Source: Blasia pusilla
Lineage: Eukaryota; Marchantiophyta; Marchantiopsida; Blasiales
Assembly (NCBI GenBank): GCA_050084515.1
Contig: CM114272.1
Span: 43,400,001 to 43,464,000, forward strand
Direction: 5' to 3'
DNA: 64,000 nt
Below are positions 58,240 to 64,000 of this stretch, one piece after another. A program made the position numbers and the translations under genes. The notes below the pieces were generated by a model that searched no databases, had not been told where the DNA came from, and saw nothing but the letters and a program-made list of their open reading frames with translations. Position 1 is the first letter of the stretch. Each line of letters opens with the position of its first letter.

Positions 58240-60060
58240 CATAATAGATTGACAGAGTAATAAGCTGATATAATCTCCTCCCATTGAGGATTCCATTTCA
58301 TGGTAAAAAATTAAGAAAGCTTCCCCAAATATCTCATAATTGCCTTTGCATCCTTATATAATTGATTCATATGACGTGGAACCCCAATAAAAGAAGAAGG
58401 CAATAGAATGCGCCTCCCAAACCTTTGATAATCATCATCACGTCACATATAGCATCCTTTACAACTTGATATAATTCAGTTCTTAACTTCTTCTCATTTG
58501 AGCGCACCCATAATAATCTTTGCATCTCTACAATAGCATAGAGGTCAACCATATAGTCTTGAGTAAGTCGACCAAAGCCACAACACTCGATTGTCATCTT
58601 TGCCTTCAATCCGCGTTTGAAGTCGAAACCATGCATACTACAAGGCAGTAACACTCTTCATCCTTCTCTCCTTAATAATATCATCATCAACTCTATCCTC
58701 ATCCCAAAAATCATCTAAAGCTTCAATATCTCCCTCCTCTCCGCGATTAACACTTCTTGGATATTATGAGTTTATGATGTTGTATGGACTTGGAATCGTT
58801 CGGAGGATACTTTAGGATGCCAACTTGCTTCACCATAGACAAATAAGATAACAAAATGTAATGAAATATATGCTTCATTGAGGTTGGATATGTGCCTCAC
58901 TCCTCCTCCATATAGTGGTACTACTATCACAATTTTCAACGTGCTTACTTATATCACATGGTAACATAGTAGCAACTTCAGAAGCAAATGGTAAGTTATA
59001 ATGCTTCACATCAAGACCTCTCTTACTTTCCTTTAGGATGGTCTTCATATATGGATTGCATTCGTGTAATATCTCTAGTAGCCCTTTCCAAATGTCTATA
59101 ATAAGATCAAAAGATCTAAAAATAACTCTTTCATGATTCTCTAATTCATTTGGAGTCTAGTGAATGTAGAGTTGAGTAAATTGGGGATAAGCGCCTATAT
59201 CATGATGTAAGGTTTGAATAGATTGATAAATCCCATCTTGGACCCTAAAGTGTCCAGCGCCACCAAATTCTTCATTTACATGCATTTTAGTAGATGCTAG
59301 CAAGTTGAAGTGCAAAGTTGTAAGCTTGAGTATGAGTTAGAAAATGAAGACTTCTAAGACCAATACCCAAAATCAACAATTTCATGAATGGAGGAGAATA
59401 CTTCAAAGGAGGGAAATTTATTCTCCTATGATCGTAACACATACAAAACAGTGAGTCGTGAAAGTTTTTATTTCTCATTATTTCATATTTCCATTGTAAA
59501 GCATGGCATGAGGGATATGTTTTTGTTATATAGCCCAATGTATGATGACCATTGGTACAATTCAAAGTCCTCCGAAATTGAAACTTCTTAATATCCCTTT
59601 CTTGGAAGTTTGGTCTCCTTGCAACATTAAGTAATGTATTTACTCTAACCACCATATTAATAGTTGGGAAAGGAGCATTGTATGAGCATTTGGTACATTA
59701 GCATTTTGTGCTAGTAACACAACTCCATTAACTGTAGACATCATACAATCCACTCTTGAGTTGCATCATCCCCAAGATTGGGAAGTATCCAAGAATTATT
59801 GACGAGTTCTCGTAGAGATGAGAATTGTTTCTCCAAAATAGGAAAAATGGCTGGTAACTCAACTCTTGGTGTTACAGAAGTATTTGGCCCAATCATAAAT
59901 ATATTCTCAATAATTTCATGGACTGCATTGTTGGGTAACTCAATTCTTGATGTATAAGAGGCAACTTATACTGCATGAATTTAATCATCATTATGAATCA
60001 ATTCATCTTCTTTGTCTTCAAGATGAACTTCTTTATTTGCTTCTAACATAACTTCATCCT
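58240..60060 (-). pseudogene. Helitron Rep/helicase N-terminal remnant
   Basis: Minus-strand blocks occur in the order of plant Helitron proteins (Helitron_like_N). First comes CMCYDHRRINFPPLKYSPPF with QAYNFALQLAS (59,655-59,287), like the usual CC.GKI.LP.L and IRAYN..FAFTS. Next are FGGAGHFRVQDGIYQSI, PQFTQLYIH, LHECNPYMKT and LPFASEVATMLP (59,280-58,960). Then VDLYAIVEMQRLLWVRSNEKKLRTELYQ (split here only by length: VDLYAIVEMQRLLW and VRSNEKKLRTELYQ) at about 58,560-58,470, and WNPQWEEII near 58,290. Stops and frameshifts are scattered through it. The HUH nuclease centre and helicase were not found, so only the N-terminal half survives. Confidence 0.72.
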
Positions 60061-60412
60061 CAATTGAAGTTGAGAAAAGAAAGTGAATCTAATAAGGTTT
60101 CATAAAGTATAAAGTAAAGAATAGACAAAATACTAATACGAACACAAACGCTAGAGGGTTGTGATAGAAGATGTAGAAAAACAAAGCATTTGAAAGGCGT
60201 AGTGATTATGACCTTACAAACGGACTTCTCTGTATTCGGAATAGTTGAAATAGTCTCAACAACCAAAATAGACTCAACTTGAAGTTGAAGCCCTTTCTTT
60301 GTTTTTTTGTACTCACAACCAAGGTTGCATGTGGACAAAGTACGTATCTGTAGATATGTCCATATTCGTGGACTTATGTTCTTCCTATAGAAGGACTTAT
60401 CCATGTGGGTTT

Positions 60413-60985
60413 TGTCGTGCGCATACACATCGCTATACAATATACATCATTGTCACCGAACATACACACAAACACACACGATCCCATGCTAACTCATGGC
60501 ATCCATACATAGAAGCGAGAAGTACCAGAATATCTCCAATAAAGTAAGATCTAATCTCTCTCTACACCATCTCACACCATAGCTCTAAAAGGTGTGTACT
60601 CTCTCTCATGTCAAACCAAACCCATTTTCCTAATGAGAGGCTTGGGTTACACTCACAAGGCAAAGGACCATAGCTCCACCACCTTATGCCAAGAGGTTCA
60701 ACAAAGAGAGAATGAGCTCTCAAACTCTCTCTCCTTGAGGTATATCCCTCCCCTCTCCCAAGCTCTCTCCATGATAACCTATTCTCCCAAGTCACCTCCT
60801 TGGCTTTTGACCTAATGTAGGAGGTCAAGGGCCACTTACAAAAAATAGAAAGTTCCTCAATATGGCTCCAAATGAGCCGAAACAAGGGAAAACCTCTTCT
60901 CTCAAGTTTCTCGGGGCCTCAGCAGGTCATCCTCGACCTACCGACCCCGTCCTCCACTACTCACGAAGGTGCTCTACTTCATCTC
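60413..60985 (-). repeat. R1 dispersed repeat, minus-strand copy
   Basis: Reverse complement of the 9,539-10,112 type sequence, including GACCTGCTGAGG, GGCTCATTTGGAGCCATA and the shared ORF (60,885-60,562). Its left flank GATAGATCAGTGAGATG matches the region before the insertion site at 2,127-2,160. It is a more complete copy than 9,539-10,112 because the right-end block is followed by ACGACAAA, as at 2,105. Confidence 0.75.
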
Positions 60986-62204
60986 ACTGATCTATCCTAA
61001 AAGACCTGACAGCTTTATCTTCCCCTTCTTTCTCATTCTTTCCATTTTTGTACGTGTTCCATACTTTTCCATTTCTTCCTCCTTCCACCCCACTTCTTGT
61101 CCCCTTATTGCCTCACTCACCCTTGCCCCACCTTCCATCCTAAACTATAAGTATGGGCCCCATATCTTGAAACCAATGTCTGTGGATATGTCTATACTTG
61201 TCCGTCCAGGGGACAGACTTGTCCATTTTTGTAGAAACATGCTCATAACGTTTAGAAGCTAACATGGTTGAAAATAGCTTTTAATATAAACATCTTTGAA
61301 ATAATATTATAAGATAATATAAGGAGAAGTAATGAATTAATATTGAATAGTATGGTTCGGGCGGAGGCTAGATGCGGTGTGGATGTGCAGAGCCCAATCA
61401 AACACATTTGTTTCGACGAAGAATCCACTAAAGAAAGAAGGAAAATTGGTTAGATGAGGACCCTACCGAATCCAAAATGGATGGCCAGTCGGTGAAATAT
61501 AGGCATCGGTGGAAAAGGTCCATCGATAGAAAAAGTTGACTCATAATAAGTCCTGCCCACGACAATCGCATCGTTGTTTTTTTAAAAGTGAAAAAAATTG
61601 TTCATCAATCTTTTAGATATGGAAGAAAAAAATGTTTATTAAGGACTTTATGAGGTTAGAATCTAATAAAGACTAGTTAGAAATTAACTTTGCTTCTCCA
61701 ATGGAGCAACAAGACCTTTAAAAAGTACTAAAATAAATTGGAAAATAGGAAATTTTAAATAAATTCTAAAGAGATCATAAAAATAAGATAAGACTTAAGT
61801 ATCCTCCTGACTTTTAGATTTTTTAAAATATAAAAATCGATTTTGAAGGATATTTCCCAATCACAATTTTAGTTTAAGATTAAAAATAATTTTTTTCAGA
61901 TTTTTTAAGAAGATTTTTTTTTGGACACGCTCTTGCATTTTCTTTTATCACTTTTTCCAAAATATGAAATAAAATATTTTATTTCATAAATTTTTACTTT
62001 GAAATAATTTATAATGTTGTAATGATTAAAATCTTCCCCTTGTTTTACTTTTCAGTTCAATATAGGCCCATAAAGTAAATTTAGAAGCCACAAAACAGAC
62101 CAAACTTGGTTAGTCTTTCTATGTTGTCCGAGGCAATGAGGACCCCATTGATGGATCTTCTTTGGAGTTCCCATAGAGTGGATGTTGATGATGTGCAAGC
62201 ATGA
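60986..62204. other. AT-rich spacer between two inverted R1 copies
   Basis: No gene recognised. 61,000-61,260 has a pyrimidine-rich stretch, and 61,280-62,080 is very AT-rich with many A/T homopolymers. ORFs here are short and without motifs. Confidence 0.5.
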
Positions 62205-62913
62205 TAGGTGTCATGACCATAGGGATTATGTCGTAGAGTATAGTGTGCTAGTAGAGGCCATACCTTATGTAGGGTTGTAGTGTCTAGGTAGAGATGCGGT
62301 TTCATACATAGGGTTGGGGGTTACTCAGTTGAGGGTGACTTTTCCAGTAGGGCCCGCTCTTAGGTTGGACGATATAGTGTGGAGTGCACTCAAAGATGTC
62401 ATGACTCTTATGATAGATCGGTGGGATCTAGCATAGCGTCTTCACAAGTAGTGGAGAACATGCCCATGAGGTCGAGAATGACCTGCTGAGGCACCGGGAA
62501 ACCTGATCATGTTTCCCCTTCGTTTTGGCTCATTTGGAGCCATATAGAGAAACTTACTATTTCGGGTAAGTTTCCATGTTAGGGACCGTTTACTTTCTAT
62601 TTTTGGTAAGTGGCCCTTGACCTCCTACATCAGGTCAAAAGCCAAGGAGGTGACTTGGGAGCATAGGTTACCATGGAGAGAGCTTGGGAGAGGGGAAGGG
62701 TATACCTCAAGGAGAGAGAGCTTGAGAGCTCATTCTCTCTTTGTTGAACCTCTTGGCATGAGGCGGCAGAGCTATGGTCCCTTGCCTTGTGAGTGTAACC
62801 CAAGCCTCTCATTAGGAGAGTGGATTTGGTTTGACATGAGAGAGAGTGCACACCTTTGAGAGCTATGGTGTGAGATGGTGTAGAGAGAGATTGGATCTTA
62901 TTTTACAAAGAGA
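62205..62913 (+). repeat. R1 dispersed repeat, plus-strand copy
   Basis: From GTCATGAC...GATAGATCGG through AGTAGTGGAGAACATG to GATTGGATCTTATTTTA it parallels the 2,110-2,163 plus 9,539-9,985 sequence. This shows what the locus split by the chromovirus looked like. The final block (GGAGATATTTT onwards) is missing. The shared ORF is at 62,617-62,859. Confidence 0.75.
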
Positions 62914-63369
62914 GAATGAGAGAGTGTTCCCTGCTTTAGGACTCATGGGAGTGCTCACGGGAGCAAGAGTCATTCAGTTTGCTATTTTCCTTTACCGTTT
63001 TTTCGTACAAGAGAGTGGCGCGCGGAAGCGCTGCCCAAATGTTGGTAGAATTTGAGTGTGTGGGCGGATTACCCACGTAGGTGCTCTCGGGAGCACCATG
63101 TAGCTTTCTGATTTGTCTTTTCACAGGTTTTACATTTTCGTTGGGAGAAATTAGCGCGGAAGCGCTGCCGAATTTTGGGGAGAAGAAAGAGACATTGGGG
63201 TTTATGACAGTCCCCATCAGTTTTTATAGGATTTTCCAATTCAAAATATTTTTTGATGCAATCGTAGATCTTGAAGTTGTGCACGTTGTGCAATAGATGG
63301 TGCGCAATTTGGAGATGCAAGAAGAAAGCTATGGCCAATTGTGTAAATTTCCAATTTTAGGGTAAAAAT
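62914..63369. repeat. Imperfect tandem pair with GCGCGGAAGCGCTGCC motif
   Basis: The palindrome-like GCGCGGAAGCGCTGCC occurs at about 63,022 and 63,151. Each is preceded by a GTGCTC...GGGAGCA hairpin (about 62,951 and 63,082). The spacing of about 130 bp suggests an old tandem duplication. No convincing gene. Confidence 0.55.
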
Positions 63370-63443
63370 TGTTGGCGGCGCCTTCACCGTCGACCACCAT
63401 CGCCATCACCGTCGACCACCATCGTAGTCGCCGTCGGACAGGA

Positions 63444-63610
63444 TGTCAACCCATCGGCTAGGCCGTCAACCCGTCGCCAGGACGTCAACCCGTCGGCCAG
63501 GCCGTCAACCCATCGCCAAGACGTCAACCCGTCGGCCAGGCCGTCAACCCATCGCCAAGCCATCAACCCATCGCCAAGCCATCAACCCTTCGCCATGCCG
63601 TCAACCCTCA
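63444..63610. repeat. GTCAACCC minisatellite, 19/20-bp units
   Basis: About nine head-to-tail units such as GTCAACCCGTCGGCCAGGCC (20 bp) and GTCAACCCATCGCCAAGAC (19 bp). In the first six the two types alternate, so the higher-order period is 39 bp. Just upstream (63,385-63,430) CCGTCGACCACCATCG is also duplicated. GC-rich, no stops in some frames, but composition indicates simple repeat rather than a gene. Confidence 0.9.
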
Positions 63611-64000
63611 GCGAGGCCCTTTGACCCGTCAACTGGCCCATTACCCGTCAAGCTATCGTCGACCGACAGGAGTACTATTCTGGACGACGTGTGACCCAAT
63701 GATTCATGGGATCAGAGTTTTCTAGCCATGTTACTATGTTTTGAGTTGGAAGCCGCTCCAGGAAGATCGAGGAGCATGACGTGATGCCGGTAGCCGCAAC
63801 GCTCCGCCGATTGCCGCGCAGTGCCGCTCGTGTCCGCACCGCACCGTCATTAGGGAGCAGATTGTGTTTTTCTGGTTTGAGGAGTTTGGCTTCACAACCG
63901 AGTTTGGGTCGAGATTTAAAGTTGCTGAGGAGCGATATGGACATGTGTTCCGGTTACCCATTGTGGTCCTTTACCCTGCATGTGTGAGGGATTCAGGGAT
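63611..64000. other. GC-rich sequence without recognised features
   Basis: Short overlapping ORFs on both strands, none with a recognisable motif. It may be the edge of a gene or element that continues beyond the window. Confidence 0.35.

Noticed and set aside
63384-63694. ORFs of repeated WVDGLADGLTS-like and RRPGRQP-like peptides
   Set aside because: They are translations of the GTCAACCC minisatellite in two frames.
1-64000. tRNA, rRNA or CRISPR arrays
   Set aside because: No cloverleaf with A and B boxes, no rRNA sequence and no spacer-repeat array was recognised by reading. The only direct repeats are transposon or satellite types.

Overview
This window is nuclear DNA from a land plant. 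It carries split genes with GT-AG introns, Ty3/gypsy and Ty1/copia LTR retrotransposons primed by initiator tRNA-Met, a plant-type URB1 gene, a plant Smr-domain gene and a gene ending in the plant Root_cap domain. The lineage cannot be fixed from sequence alone. Short introns and the PHD-tailed gypsy family make a non-flowering plant plausible, but that is only an inference.

Layout. (1) 1-14,560 is a nest of retrotransposons. A decayed gypsy element ending in a PHD finger (1-1,806) and an LTR-like repeat, here called R1, were split by a complete 7.37-kb chromodomain gypsy element (2,164-9,533; 1-kb LTRs, near-perfect 5-bp target duplication). R1 resumes to 10,112 and abuts a truncated minus-strand copia element (10,113 to at least 13,755). 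(2) 14,573-32,170 is genic: a 166-bp tandem duplication, the roughly 16-exon URB1 gene on the minus strand (27,129 to 14,945), a 943-bp divergent promoter region, and a 4-exon Smr-domain gene on the plus strand (28,073-31,198). (3) 32,171-42,909 is a large minus-strand gene for a predicted secreted protein with an unusual order of parts: beta-helix (POMP-like) repeats, a Met/Pro segment, a very long polyproline tract, and a GDPHF/Root_cap domain. (4) 43,000-48,300 is gene-poor, with hairpins, a long inverted repeat, Helitron-like ends and simple repeats. (5) 48,330-54,928 is a second, older copy of the chromodomain gypsy family, 5' truncated, whose 3' LTR contains a nested solo LTR with a perfect 5-bp target duplication. 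(6) 54,930-64,000 is a graveyard of DNA elements and repeats: a hAT-like fragment, an interrupted 181-bp tandem array, a Helitron Rep fragment on the minus strand, two more R1 copies in opposite orientation, and a 19/20-bp minisatellite.

Function. URB1 acts in 60S ribosomal subunit assembly. The divergent Smr protein is a putative nucleic-acid-binding or nuclease-like protein. The beta-helix/Root_cap protein is probably extracellular or wall-associated. Every transposon reading frame seen here is broken by stops, frameshifts or lost catalytic residues, although one gypsy copy has nearly identical LTRs. The most notable items are the PHD-tailed gypsy element, the domain architecture of the 32-43 kb gene, and the conflict between young LTRs and dead coding sequence in the 2.2-9.5 kb element. 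Exon boundaries were inferred by eye from frame continuity and splice consensus and may be off by a few bases.
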